Position numbers and translations under genes: made by a program
Shown: piece after piece, positions 32,482-43,212 of the stretch
How positions within the stretch are numbered: the stretch's first letter is position 1
Layout: every line of letters begins with the position of its first letter
NCBI GenBank assembly: GCA_965240325.2
Contig: OZ251229.1
Span: forward strand, 1,798,001 to 1,862,000
DNA: 64,000 nt
Direction of reading: 5' to 3'
Origin: Rebecca billardiae RCC1528
Lineage: Eukaryota; Haptophyta
Notes under the pieces: model-generated
What the model was told of the DNA's origin: nothing
The model's input: only the letters and a program-made list of their open reading frames with translations
The model's database searches: none

Positions 32482-33465
32482 ATGGCTGCCGCCAACAGCA
32501 CATTGCCAGTCATGACTGACGAGATCATCTCGCAGCAGCTGGCGCCGGTGCTCGTCGCGGCCGCGGCGGTGGTGATCACCGCGGGGGTGGTGCACCTGCG
32601 GCGCACGCGCCATCCGCTCCGGACGATCCTCACGGGCCCGCACGCGCCCGAGATGACGCTGAAGCTGTCGCGCCACCTCGCGCGCGTGCTCGCTTCCGGC
32701 ACGCTCGACGAGCCGACGCTCACCGCGCACATCACGGTGGCAAAATGCGGGCGGCTCGTGCGGCTCGACCTGGCGCACGTCGATGAGTGCAGCGCCGCAC
32801 TCGCCACGTACGCCCTGAACGGTCGCGTGGACGGCCCCGCCGTCAGCGCCATGGCCGCAAACGCGCGGGCGGCGCTCGCTCAGATCGGCGCACTCGCCAA
32901 GCTGCGCGCAGAGGTCGAGGCCCTGCGGCAGGCGCGGCTCGACGACGCGAAGCGCGAGCACATGGACGCGCTCGAGCGGCTGTGGAGCGTGCTGCAGCCC
33001 GGGCGCGCGCGCGAGGGCGGCCGCATCTCCAAGGACTGGACCGACATCGGCTTCCAGGGCCACGACCCCGCGACCGACCTGCGCGGCATGGGGTACCTCT
33101 CGCTACTCAACCTGCTGCACGTGGCCGAGGCGCACACCGCCTTCGCCGCGGCGCACGTGAAGCTGTACATGACGCCGGGGATGGAGCTCGTGCACTTCCC
33201 GCTCGCGATCACCTCGATCAACGTGACGGGCTGGCTGCTCGAGCTCCTCGAGGGCGGCGAGCTCGACGTGTACCTGCACCGGCACGGCTCGACGCTCAGC
33301 ACGCTGCACGAGCTGCACTACGCGCTCTTCCACCGCTTTGCCGCGCTGTGGAGGCGCGAGGCGCCCGCGTCGGTGATGGAGTTCGGCCGCGTGCAGAAGC
33401 GCTTCCTCGACGGCATCCGGGAGGTCTGCGCCATGGATGATCTGCTGAGGCTGAGCGACGGCTGA
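32482..33465 (+). CDS. ELMO/CED-12 domain protein (ELMOD-type, Arl GTPase-activating), 327 aa
   Basis: ATG 32482 (MAAANSTLPVMTDEII) was chosen over further upstream codons because those overlap the neighbour's promoter. A hydrophobic helix at about residues 18-37 (LVAAAAVVITAGVVHL) suggests membrane anchoring. The ELMO domain covers about 165-320 and carries the diagnostic block WTDIGFQGHDPATDLRGMG (about 186-203) followed by YLSLLNLLHVAE. The Arg of the DLRG motif is the one required for GAP activity towards ARF/ARL GTPases in ELMOD proteins. C-terminal helices (ELHYALFHRFAALWRR, RVQKRFLDGIREV) fit the family. Intronless. Inferred role: regulation of small GTPases in membrane traffic or cilia. 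Confidence 0.9.
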   Translation: MAAANSTLPVMTDEIISQQLAPVLVAAAAVVITAGVVHLRRTRHPLRTILTGPHAPEMTLKLSRHLARVLASGTLDEPTLTAHITVAKCGRLVRLDLAHVDECSAALATYALNGRVDGPAVSAMAANARAALAQIGALAKLRAEVEALRQARLDDAKREHMDALERLWSVLQPGRAREGGRISKDWTDIGFQGHDPATDLRGMGYLSLLNLLHVAEAHTAFAAAHVKLYMTPGMELVHFPLAITSINVTGWLLELLEGGELDVYLHRHGSTLSTLHELHYALFHRFAALWRREAPASVMEFGRVQKRFLDGIREVCAMDDLLRLSDG

Positions 33466-34776
33466 CGGTCGCCGACCTGCGCCGGGCCGCTCAGATGATG
33501 AGCGATTTTGAACTTGCGACTAGGACTGCATCATTGGGCGGCGTCCTTTGGCTATTGGGATCGCCTTTGGGCGACGGCACTCACTTGTTGAACTCAGGCT
33601 CAGCATCATGCGGATCAGTCCACCGGCCGATGCTGCTCGCGAATCACACAGCAATCGGTTATCGGCCGAGCCTCCGCGGCACTGATTCCGCCGATGCTGC
33701 TCGTCATCGACGCCATCGGCATCGGCCCGAGGGCGAGGCCAAGCCTGTCGGAGTGTAACTGTACGTCGGACGGTGACGGTGTCGCCCGGTGTTACTGTTG
33801 ACCGTTACGAACCGACAGTGAGGCCTGAGGCGCCAGCCTACTCGTCCGTCATCACCGTGATTTTGAATCGGCCAATCGGCACTCTGGCTACGGCCGTCTG
33901 GGCTGACTCTGATGGCGGTCCTCGACCAGGGTGGCCGTGACCTGTGTCCGTGTGTCGTGTGAAGCTAACCGTTAGACGTAAGTCCGCCGTAATAATAACT
34001 GCTGCTAAGTGACTGAACAAACCGTGACTCCCAGGATGAGTGTGAGTGAGATGAGCGGTGTCATACACTGCTACGGCTATACTCATACTCATAGTACTCC
34101 GATGATTCGGCCCCCGGGTCCGCCCGGACTACCGGACTGGCACGGCCGCTGCCAGGGGCATTGTGAAGGTCACTGAAGGTCGCACGTCAGCCCGTCGAGT
34201 GGCGTGGCGTGCCGTGTGACACGGGCACTATGACTAAGTACCGTAAGGCGTAACGGCAGCGGATCGGCGGCATTCGCTTCGGCCCGACGGGCACGGGACG
34301 GCTCGGAGATGAGTAACTAACTATACTCATGCCGCAAATCGGATCAGAAATCGCAATGCTGCGCCTGCAATGCAACCGTAAGTAACGGTAAGTAACCGGC
34401 GTAATAGCTAGCTTATAATACTGCTGTCAGACGGTAAATAAATCAATACATATGCGCTGATATTAAATTAGTTTTCCGAAGACCGAATTAGTACTCCGAC
34501 TAGTTCAGTGTAAGTGAGTACTGTGAGTAGTTTGAACATTATAATTCAGTATGATAATACTACTACTATGCAGGTTCCGAAATAAAGGTCGTCGTACTGA
34601 TGGTATTCTTGGTCCCAGGGTCCGACAACATGTTTGATCAGGGCGGACACTCACAGTCACAACTCACAAGACACAACAGACGTACAAGCTCAGTCTGCTC
34701 AGTAGCTCACTCGCCGAGCTGGAACTAGTGGAAGTCGCCGAGCGGCAGTGATGAAGAGAGTGGGCGCGGCCGTGCA
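33466..34776. other. Intergenic, lower GC, no gene seen
   Basis: About 1.3 kb between convergent genes. It is AT-richer with many short repeats of GTAA/ACTC type (for example around 34370-34560). No open frame with protein-like composition and no RNA gene recognised. Confidence 0.5.
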
Positions 34777-35256
34777 TCACAGCTGATCGTGCCATCGCTT
34801 GAAGGCAGGGTTGTAGCCAAATTCACGGATGAGGGTGTCGATGCTCTCCTTGTACTTGCCCATCGCGTACTCATAGCTCGTGCGCACGCCCTCCTGCGAG
34901 TCATGATACTGCTTCTCAAACGGACCGATCGCCGCGTCGAAGAACTCGCACCACTCCTCGCACTCCTTGATGATACGCTTGCACTCCTCTTGGCGCTGCT
35001 GGTGTGCGATGATTGTCTTCGGCCCGTACTCCTCGAGGCCGACCTTGTCCGCCGCGATCTCTGCGTTCAGCTGCACGATCCGTTGCTTCTTGAGCTCGAT
35101 CACACTCGTCAGCCCCGAGACGGCGTTCCGCGTCTCCTCCTTTTTGCGGTGCAACTCCCCACTTTTCTTCACGAACTCCGCCATCGTGTCCACCCGCTTG
35201 TACTTGAGCTCCTCGGGCGGAGCGGGGCCCCGCCCCTTCCCGCGCGCGCCGCTCAT
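34777..35256 (-). CDS. Small coiled-coil protein, unrecognised (159 aa)
   Basis: ATG 35256 (MSGARGKGRGPAPPEELKYK) to the stop at 34777. After a basic Gly/Pro N-terminus the rest is charged and strongly helical (MAEFVKKSGELHRKKEETRN; SVIELKKQRIVQLNAEIAAD; ECKRIIKECEEWCEFFDAAI; GKYKESIDTLIREFGYNP), ending FKRWHDQL. Heptad-like spacing suggests a coiled-coil dimer. Codon content is less GC-biased than neighbours, which supports a real, conserved protein. An axonemal or cytoskeletal role would fit such small coiled coils in flagellates but is only a guess. Head-to-head with the large gene at 35459. Confidence 0.75.
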   Translation of the reverse strand: MSGARGKGRGPAPPEELKYKRVDTMAEFVKKSGELHRKKEETRNAVSGLTSVIELKKQRIVQLNAEIAADKVGLEEYGPKTIIAHQQRQEECKRIIKECEEWCEFFDAAIGPFEKQYHDSQEGVRTSYEYAMGKYKESIDTLIREFGYNPAFKRWHDQL

Positions 35257-35458
35257 GCTGAGCGGCGTGTTGACTCTTGATCGCCCTGCCGCGTGATGGC
35301 CGGGCGGCTCTGAAACCGCTCCTCGAGACGGCGCGGCCGCGCGGGTAAAATCCAGGGAGATATCATAGCCGTGTAAAAATCGCCGCCAAGCTGACCAACC
35401 GACGATCGCGCGCTCGCGGCGCACACGGCTGCGCACGCGCAGGCCCGCGGCCGCGGCG
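35257..35458. promoter_or_regulatory. Shared upstream region of coiled-coil and 1339-aa genes (202 bp)
   Basis: Divergent start codons on both sides. An AT-richer core at about 35340-35390 (gtaaaatcc, gatatcatag, gtgtaaaaatc) is the likely promoter centre. Confidence 0.45.
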
Positions 35459-38400
35459 ATGCCTGGCGTCAAGCGGAGGCAAGACGCGCCGGCGGGCGGG
35501 CACGACGGCGCGCTCGTGGCGTCGACGGATGAGGGCGAGCTCCTCGTGTGCACCCCAGCGCGCACAGCCGCCGCGTCAGCCGGCGGCACGGCGTTCGAGG
35601 TGGTGGTCGCGCGCGTCGATGAGCAGAGTGGCCGAATGGTCGTCCAGGATCGCTTCGAGATCGCAGGTGGGCTGGGCACCGTCGCGCGCGCCGCGTGCGC
35701 GTGGGGCAGGCGTGCGCGCGCGCGTCCCACGCCGTGCGCCCACCGCCCCGCCGCGATCCGCCCCACTGACGTTCCCTGCGCGCGACATGCGCGCGCGCGC
35801 GCGTGCGTGTGGCGCAGCCTTTGCCACGTCGCCAGCGGCCACCGGCGCGCGCGCCGCCGAGCTCGTGGCCTTCGAGCGCGTCTACTCGGTCCCGCACGCC
35901 GAGCATCGCCCATGCGCGCTCTTCAAGCTCCCGCGCGCCGGCCTCGCCGATGACGCCGACCTCTTCGAGCTCGGGACGATCAGCCCTCGCGCGCGCGCGT
36001 ACGCCGCTCTCGGCGTGTTCGGTGCTGCGTGTGCCGCGCCCACGCCGGTGCGCGCCGACGACGGCGAGAGCGCGGGCCGGCCGCGGGCCGAGCTGTCCGA
36101 GTCGGCCGCGTGCGAGCTGCTGCAGCTGCGCGCGCTGCAGCCGCACTCCCTCATGCACGGGCCAGCCGCGTGCGTGCGCGGCGCAGGTGGCGCGCCGAGC
36201 GCAGCCGCGCGCGGAGCCGGGCACGCGCCAACCGCCTCGGCCCAGACCGTTACTCCGGCCGTTACGCAGGCCGTGACGATCGCGTCTCTCGAGCCCGCGG
36301 TCGACGCGGCGCGGGCCGCGCTCGGCGTGCCCACGAGCTGGTGGGACGCGGCCGCGCTCGGCGGCACCGCCGCCGGCCCCGAGCCGGTCGCGCCGCCGCT
36401 TGAGTTCGAGCTGGTCGCGCGCCGCTTTGAGCTGAGCGGTGCGCACTGCGCGCTCGGCTGCCACGCGCTGCTGTGCGTGGGGACGGTGCTCGACGCGGAC
36501 GCGCGGGCGGGCGGCACGACGCCGGGCGCGACCCTCGGCGCGTCGGCAGGGCAGCACGAGGCCGACGCGCCGGCGGGGCGCTGCCAGCTCGCCGCCGCCC
36601 GGTCGCTGCCACTCGCCAGCGTGGTGTGCACTCCGCCTATGCTGCTGGTTGCGCGGCGCGCGACGGCGCGCGCGGCGCGCGACGAGGCGGACGGCGGCGC
36701 GCGCGAGCGGGCGGGCGGCTCGGTGGCGTGGGAGGTGGTGTGCTCGGAGCCGAGCGGCGACGCGGACGAGCCGGCGCTCGCGCTCGCCCCCGCCGCCGCG
36801 GCGGCGCGAGCGCTCTGGGCTCAGCTGGTGACAAGCCTACCCGCCACCCTCGCGCCGTTGACCGTGAGTGCTTGCGCGCTGGCCGGGGTGGCCGTGCCCA
36901 CTGACGGCGGCGGGAGCGCGCTGCCCGCGGCGGCGGCGATGCTGCCCGGTGGCGCCGCGCCGCAGAGCGCGCCTTCGCTGCTGCTCGGCACGCACGACTG
37001 CGCCGTCTGGCACTTTGGCCCGCCCGCACGCGCCGCGCGCTCGGCGGCGGAGCTCAGTGCGAGCGGCGACGGAGGCGGCGCCAGCGATCCCGGCCGCAGC
37101 GTGCCTCTCTGCGTGTACCGCGCGCTGGCGGGCGTGCCCGTGTGTCTGGGCTGGGCGCACTGGGCGGCGTGCCGCGTGCCGGACGCGCTGCCGGCTGCCG
37201 AACACTCCCTTGTGCCGCTCGCGCTCGCGCTGTGCGCGCCGCGCGCGGACGCCGCCGCGCACGCGCGAAGCTCGGCCGCGGCCGACGGCGGCTGCTCGCA
37301 CCGCGCGCCGCCACTGCGGCCCAGCCCTGCGGCGGAGGCGGCGGCGGAGCGGGGTGGCGCCGAGCCCTCGGCGCGCGAGTGCACGCTCGTCACGCTCGAG
37401 CTCGTCCCGACCGGCTCGGCCGCGCCGCCCGAGCACGACTCACCACGGCCCCCGCAGCCGCTTGCCGGCCGCGCCTTTGCATTGGCCACCGTCCCGCTGC
37501 CGCAGCCGGAACGCGCTCCGAGCGCGCCGTCCGCGCGCGGACGCGCGCCCTGGCACGCGCCGACGCAGCGGGTGCTGGCCGCCGAGTGGCGGCGCGATGA
37601 CGGCACGCTGCTGCTCGTGCGCGCCGACGCCGCCGACGACGCCGACGACGCCGCCGAGGGCGCATGGCGCTTGTACGACCCGCTCGAAGCCTTGGGCACG
37701 CCGCGCCCGGGCGCGGCGCGCGACGTGGACGGCGCGCCCCGACTGGAAGCAGCAGCCGCCGCCGAGGCCGGCGCGGCCGCCGAGGCGACGCAGCGAGCGC
37801 GGCTGGGCGCGGTGCACGCCGCGCTCGCCGAGCGCGTGCGTGCGGGCGCGCTCGCGCTGCGCGCGGTGGAGAACGAGCGCCGCGCGCTCGAGCTGCTCGC
37901 TGCGCACGTCGGCAAACTGCTAGCAGGCACGCAAGCGGAGCGGGCGAGGGGCGGCGGCGCGCACGCGCTGCAAGCGGCCGCGGCGGCCGAGGCTTCGGAG
38001 TGCTGGGCGCGCGCGGCTCGGCTGCGGCCGCTCCGGCTGCCTCGGCCGGCGCGGCGCGGCGCGCTCGAGCTGGTCGACTCGGCCGGCGCCTCCGCGCCCG
38101 TCGCGCCGCCGGCGCCCGCGGCGGCGCGCACCGCGGCAGCCTCCGAGCCTCGCGCGCCGGCCGCGCGGCGCGCGCGCGCGCGCGTGCTCGTGGCCGCGCA
38201 CGGCGCGGGCGTGCGCTGGTCGTACGCGTGTGGGCTGCTGCTGGTGGACGCAGTGCTGAGCTGCTACGCGCTCGAGGCGGAGGAGCCGCGCTCGGCCGAG
38301 CCCGGCCCGCCCGTCCGCGTGCGCCAGCTCGCTCTTGCGGCCCTCGGCGCACCGGAGCAGCATCGGCGCGCGCCCGCGGCTGGCGAGCCGCGCGCCGCCG

Positions 38401-39629
38401 CTGCGGCTGCGGCGGCCGCGGCCGCCGCCGCTGGCGCCGCGGGCACTGCGGCTGAGGCGTGCGCCGGCGTCGAGTCGGCGTGCGACGCCGCCCCCGACCT
38501 GTGGCTGCGCCCGTGCGCCGCCGAGGACGCCGCGCCCCTCGAGCGGCTGACCACGAGTCCGCTCGCAGATGGCAGCGCGCCGCCGCGCGGCGGCACGCAG
38601 CACGCAGTGCGCGTCGCGGTGCGCCTCCCGCCGCGGGTGTGGACGTCCGCGCGGCCGCTCACGCTCACGCTGGTCGCGAGCTGGCACGCGGCGGCGCCGG
38701 CTGCCGCGCCCGAGGGCGGCGGTGAGGAGGCGAGCGCGGCGTCCGCCTTGCTCGACGGCGCGGCGGCGCGCGCGCTCGCGCGCAACGCACTGTGTGCGCG
38801 CGCTGGCGCAGGCGCCGACGCGGACGAGGGCGAGCTGTGCGCTCAGCACGTGTACACGCTCACCATCCAGCCCGCGGCGCTGGCGGAGGCGCGCCGGCGC
38901 GCGTCGCGCGCGCACTCGGCGCCCACCGCCGTGCCGCGCGCCTTCTGCGCGCGCGTCGAGCTGCTGGTTGTGCCACGCGACGGCGTCGGAGTGGCGCGCG
39001 CGGGCTCGGGTCTGGCGGACGCGGCGCGCGCGGCGCTGCAACGCCTGCCCGCCGCGTTGGCCGCCAGCCTCGGCCTCGCCGCGCTCACGCCGAGTGCGCC
39101 CGACCCCGCCGCCGCGTCGTCCGAGCCGCACGCGCCGGGCGCCGCCGTGCTGTGCGGCTGCGTCGCCGCGCTCGAGTGCGAGCTCGTCGTGAGCGTCCGG
39201 TCGCTGAGCGGCGCGGCCGCGTGCGCGCTCGAGGCGCGCGGCGCGCGCTGCGCGGACGCGCTGCACTCGGCACTCGCGCAGCTCGTGGGCCCGGGCGGCC
39301 CACTGCCCGACGCGGTGTGCGCGTGCGCCGACCCGATGGGCGAAGCCTCGTGGGCCGCGCTCACGCGCGCGCGCCGCGCGCTCGCTGCGGAGGTGGACCG
39401 CGCCGTCTCGGCTTTCGACGGGATCGATGGCCGGCTGTCCTCGGCGGCGCACGGCGGCGCGCTCCCCGCGGTCGACGAGCAGCTCCAGCGGCTGGCCGCC
39501 GCCCTGCAGGCCGCGTACAAGCAGCGCGCGGCGGCGGCGGCTGAGCGCACGGACGCGGAGCTCGCCGCGCTCGCGATGCTGCACGACGCGTGGCACGCGG
39601 AGCACGCCGCTGCCGCGTCCTTTGCGTGA
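35459..39629 (+). CDS. Large Ala-rich protein, unrecognised (1339 aa, 2 exons)
   Basis: Exon 1 is 35459-35666 (MPGVKRRQDAPAGGHDGALV... to RFEIA). The 151 bp intron 35667-35817 (GTGGGC...GCGCAG) joins it to 35818-39629 (AFATSPAATGARAAELVAFE...). Splicing is supported because the protein-like frame changes exactly there. The N-terminal half has beta-rich, propeller-like pieces (LLVCTPARTAAAS, VLLAxxx-type strands, LLLGTHDCAVWHFG). The middle (about 700-800) is helical (LAERVRAGALALRAVENERR). The C-terminal half contains VRVAVRLPPRVWTS, LTLTLVASWHAA and YTLTIQPAALAEARRR, then a helical end (VDEQLQRLAAALQAAYKQRA). Very GC-rich. I do not recognise the family; a propeller-plus-helical architecture such as in Fanconi core-complex proteins crossed my mind but is unsupported. 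Confidence 0.65.
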
Positions 39630-40431
39630 CACCTGCATGACGAACCGTCACGCATGATATAGTGCTGCCATGCTCTGAGTCTGACGACTGCTGACTACTG
39701 TCTGACACTGTCATCTCATGAGCTGACATATGACTCTGCCGCTCATGTCTGACGACTCAGTAGCCACGCGCTGCTGCTATATATACGCCGTATACTATAT
39801 GTGACAGCAGTGTTATTATTGATGGTATATGTATATATACAATAACTGAGTGTGACTATGACTGTGTGATGTACGAGCTGCGTGACGGCGGGGCCGGGGC
39901 TCGCCGTGTGGCCTCTCACTCTGTTGCACCCAGCTCACAGAATTCGTCATGAACCTTCTACGGGTACACGGCTGGCTGCTGCATCACCTGGAGTGAGATG
40001 GCTTCTCGGGCACTTCCGAGCCATTCCACTTCTTTGCAAGGCGAGCTGCTCTGAGGCTCTTGAGTCTTGTCGCCTCGGAGCCCCAAAGGGCATTCGGCAG
40101 GCATCATCGGCGCGCACCTCGCTCCTCGATCCGCGCGAGGTAGGACTCGGCAGCGCACAACAGCTGCGCGCCAGACACCTCTCGCCTCGACCTCCAGCAG
40201 AGGATGCCCAACTCGTCTCAGCAAGCCGCTCGGCTGCGCACCTACCGCCGCACGCCCGAGCCGCGCATTGCCACGACCAGCAGCTGCTTTCGGTTTGGCC
40301 CGCCCTTCCCGCCCCTGTCTGTCTGTCTGTCTGGCTTGCCGGTCCTGCCAGCCAGAGGCCTGTTCATCAGTGTCGCGCGGACAGCGGCCATGCGGGTCCA
40401 GGACCACAGTGAGTGCATATAAAATATATAC

Positions 40432-40506
<75 letters not shown>

Positions 40507-41362
40507 GCGATAGATGACTAACTGTCATCAGTAGTCGGTAATAGTGGGTAATGCGACGACCGCTGTAGTAACGTTTGTACTAGCTGACCGGGCGGCCGGA
40601 GTGAATAGCAGACTACGAGTCAGACGAGTACGTCCGTCGTATAAACGCTTATAATATATATATATATATATACGCTACGCGACGTCTTCCGGACGAGTTC
40701 GGCCTCGGGCAGTGGCGGCCGACCGCACTCATAGTCATAGCTTGAATCAGGCCCTGAGTGAGTCACTAGTCAGGCTCAGCTGTCGGCGTCCTGCGCTCAG
40801 CAGTCAGCTCAGTGACAGTCCGCCCGGCGGGCCCTCAGTGTGAGCGTTATGCACGTGTGTGTGTCTGCGCTGAGTTATGAGTATGATGATGACGAGTCGT
40901 CGTCGTCGTTATCGTTCGTCGTCCGATCCGCCGCGTCAGCATCTATATCGGTGATTATTCGCCGTGACTCCGTAGCAGCAGACGCAGTGTGACAGTGTCG
41001 GTGACGATGACCGGGTGCGGCGGGCCAAGGCCCGGCGGCGCCTGTCAATGACTCAATCAGTGTTACCACATCAAGCAGGCACAATTCACGGCCATCGTCA
41101 CTCTCCGCACTCCGCAGCGCAGCCGCTCGCCGCTCGCGCGCATAAATATATGTTGGTTGAGCAGGCGTTTGCGTCTCATTCAAGCTTACTGGCGACTCGG
41201 TCACGACGTGCGATACGCACTGTAGAGTGTAGTCTATGCACTCGCGAATCTCGATAGTCCGGGCCGCGATAGATCATAGGCCGGTCGATCGATACTCAGA
41301 GCCCAAGTCTCGGATGACGCCACTGTCAACCCAGGCCGCTGGGGCGGGGAGGGGTTGCCTCG
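39630..41362. other. Intergenic with TA and TCTG microsatellites
   Basis: About 1.7 kb between convergent genes. Contains TA tracts at 40435-40505 and 40653-40672, a short TGTC run at about 40316-40331, and otherwise mixed sequence. No convincing protein-coding frame. Confidence 0.55.
40435..40505. repeat. (TA)n microsatellite, about 71 bp
   Basis: Uninterrupted AT alternation; a second shorter tract of 20 bp follows at 40653-40672. Confidence 0.95.
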
Positions 41363-42016
41363 TCATGGGCAGAAGAGCGACTCGCGTGTGTCGGCGCCCG
41401 TCTTCGGGTTGGTCCCTTTTGCGCTCTCCAGCCCGCAGAGGTACATGCGCTGGTCCTTGCGCAGGTCGGTGTCCGTCCAGTCTGAGTTCTCGATCGTCTG
41501 CACGCCCTCGAAGAGGGTGTTGCCCACGACGTACACCTGGCGCAGGACGGTGTCCTTGAGGATCGCGCGGTTCAGCTGCGCGAGCTCGAGGTTCACCTGC
41601 GTCATGTCGGCCCCCGTGAAGTCACTGCCGTCCAGGGTGGCGTCGAAGAACGTCGCGCCGACCAGGTTGGTGCCGCGGAAGTTGGCGTCGCGGACGATGG
41701 ACTGCTGGAAGGCGACGCCGCGCAGGTTCTTGCCGGAGAAGTCGGATCTGTCCAGGTTCACGCCGCGCGTGATCGTTTTGTACGCGCCGGAGCTGTACCC
41801 CTCAGTCGAGCTCGACGCCCCGCCGCGCTCAATCTTGAACGACGACGCATCCTGCGCGACCGTCGGCCCGGCCGCCAGGGCGAGTGCGACGGCGCCACCG
41901 GCGAACGCCCGGGCGAGCACCTGCGACCCACGCAGCGGTGCGCGCGGCCGCTGCGGTGCCGCGCTGGCGGTGGCCGTGAGGATCACCAGCGCGACGGCAG
42001 CGAGGGAGAGCTTCAT
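41363..42016 (-). CDS. Thylakoid-lumen pentapeptide-repeat protein (TL15/TL17-like), 217 aa
   Basis: ATG 42016 begins an ER signal peptide (MKLSLAAVALVILTATASA), followed by a basic, Pro/Arg-containing stretch (APQRPRAPLRGSQVLAR) that fits a plastid transit peptide and then a hydrophobic lumen-targeting segment (AFAGGAVALALAAGPTVAQ). The mature part has pentapeptide A(D/N)LXX-type repeats: NLDRSDFSGKNLRGVAFQQS, ANFRGTNLVGATFFDATLDG, SDFTGADMTQVNLELAQLNR. The end, SDWTDTDLRKDQRMYLCG and TGADTRESLFCP with two Cys, matches the C-terminal signature of plant and algal lumenal pentapeptide proteins. Role in the lumen is not established. The three-part leader implies a secondary plastid. Single exon; head-to-head with the JMJD8-like gene. 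Confidence 0.9.
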   Translation of the reverse strand: MKLSLAAVALVILTATASAAPQRPRAPLRGSQVLARAFAGGAVALALAAGPTVAQDASSFKIERGGASSSTEGYSSGAYKTITRGVNLDRSDFSGKNLRGVAFQQSIVRDANFRGTNLVGATFFDATLDGSDFTGADMTQVNLELAQLNRAILKDTVLRQVYVVGNTLFEGVQTIENSDWTDTDLRKDQRMYLCGLESAKGTNPKTGADTRESLFCP

Positions 42017-42162
42017 CGCGGCGGCGGCGGTGATGACGGGCGCGGTGAAGTATTGCAAGGACGGGCCGCGAAGACGCGAGATCGTGTGGCTCGAGATCTG
42101 CAATCTGACATCTCACCGCGGGCGCAAGCAAGCGTGATGAATGCATCGCGCGTCACAAAACG
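42017..42162. promoter_or_regulatory. 146-bp shared promoter region
   Basis: Separates divergent start codons of the pentapeptide and JMJD8-like genes. Contains a palindromic-looking CTCGAGATCTGCAATCTG section near 42090; no TATA box seen. Confidence 0.45.
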
Positions 42163-43212
42163 ATGGCGGCGTCGCACGCGTGTCGGCGTGCCACGCTGAG
42201 AGCCTCGCCCGCGGTGGCGCTTGCGGCGCTTCTCTCATGGCTGCCAGGCATGACGCGGTGTGCGGAGGAGCGCGACGGGCACGGCCCGTGCACGCTGCCC
42301 CGTGAGCCGGGCGACCGCTCTCTCGACCGGCCGTGGGTGATGCGCACCCACGCCGGCGGCACCGACTTTGTGGCGCGCACGGAGCCGAACCGCCTGCGAC
42401 GCGACTGGGGCAGCGTGCGCGTCACCCTGTCCTCGGCCAATACCTTCTCGTACGGCCGCGTCGAGAGCACGCTCGGCGCGTACCTCGACTCCCTCACCGC
42501 GGACGGCGTCGCCGCCAACTGGACCTCGGCGGACACGGCGAGTGCCGGCATGTTCTACTGGTTTGGCGAGCACTCGGCTGAGTGGGAGCCGCTCCTGCGC
42601 GAGTACGACTACGCGCCGCTGCTCGGCGCGCTCAAGGGGCTGCCAGGGGACGCGGAGCCGCCCGAGCGCGAGCCGGCGCTCTCCTTCGGCATCGGCGCGC
42701 ACATGTCCGGCGTGCCCTTCCATCAGCACGGTGCGGGCTTCTCAGAGTCCCTGCACGGGCACAAGCGGTGGCTCTTCGTGCGGGACGGGCACGAGCCGCC
42801 GCGCTGGCTGCCGAACGCGACCTCGGCGTACTGGCTGGCGCACGAGCTGCCCGCGCTCACGCCGGCGGAGCGAGCGCTCGTGCTGGACTGCACGATCGGC
42901 CCGGGCGAGGCTGTGTACTTCCCCGCAGGCTGGTGCGTGCGCGCGGCGCTGCGGCTCCGCGTCGGCGCCGGCCGCGGGGTGCCGGCGTGCGCCGTGCGGG
43001 TGCGCCTGCGGTGTTTGCACGCATCGTCAGGCGGGAGGCGCTGGGCGCATGGGGTGGCGCTGGCAGGCATGCTGCGCGGTCGCGCGCGCGATGCATCGCC
43101 GACGCACCCCATGGCGACCCCCCTGCGCGCCTTGCGCTTCCCCAGGTTCCACGCCACAATCAACGCGCCTGGGCCGGGGAGGTCCGCAGTCTTCGTCAGC
43201 ACCTTCTTGTGA
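42163..43212 (+). CDS. JMJD8-like JmjC/cupin protein of the secretory pathway (278 aa, 2 exons)
   Basis: Exon 1 42163-42932 and exon 2 43146-43212; the 213 bp intron 42933-43145 (GTGCGT...CCCCAG) splits a Trp codon. Splicing produces PGEAVYFPAGWFHATIN and the end RSAVFVSTFL, the C-terminal signature seen in JMJD8 proteins. The N-terminus has a signal peptide (ASPAVALAALLSWLPG). The cupin core includes VPFHQHGAGFSESLHGHKRW (His pair at about 187/189) and DCTIGPGEAVYFP; the distal His lies in FHATIN. JMJD8 in animals is an ER-lumenal JmjC-only protein whose hydroxylase activity is unproven, and some metal-site residues vary in the family. The intron is 3n long with no stop, so retention would give a longer product. 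Strong family call. Confidence 0.87.
   Translation: MAASHACRRATLRASPAVALAALLSWLPGMTRCAEERDGHGPCTLPREPGDRSLDRPWVMRTHAGGTDFVARTEPNRLRRDWGSVRVTLSSANTFSYGRVESTLGAYLDSLTADGVAANWTSADTASAGMFYWFGEHSAEWEPLLREYDYAPLLGALKGLPGDAEPPEREPALSFGIGAHMSGVPFHQHGAGFSESLHGHKRWLFVRDGHEPPRWLPNATSAYWLAHELPALTPAERALVLDCTIGPGEAVYFPAGWCVRAALRLRVGAGRGVPACAVRVRLRCLHASSGGRRWAHGVALAGMLRGRARDASPTHPMATPLRALRFPRFHATINAPGPGRSAVFVSTFL

Noticed and set aside
35529-35817. Alternative upstream N-terminus of the 1339-residue protein
   Set aside because: That reading translates the intron; the frame change at a GT-AG pair gives a better N-terminus from 35459.
39882-40412. Open frame of 176 codons in intergenic DNA
   Set aside because: Composition is not protein-like, and the opposite strand is equally open.
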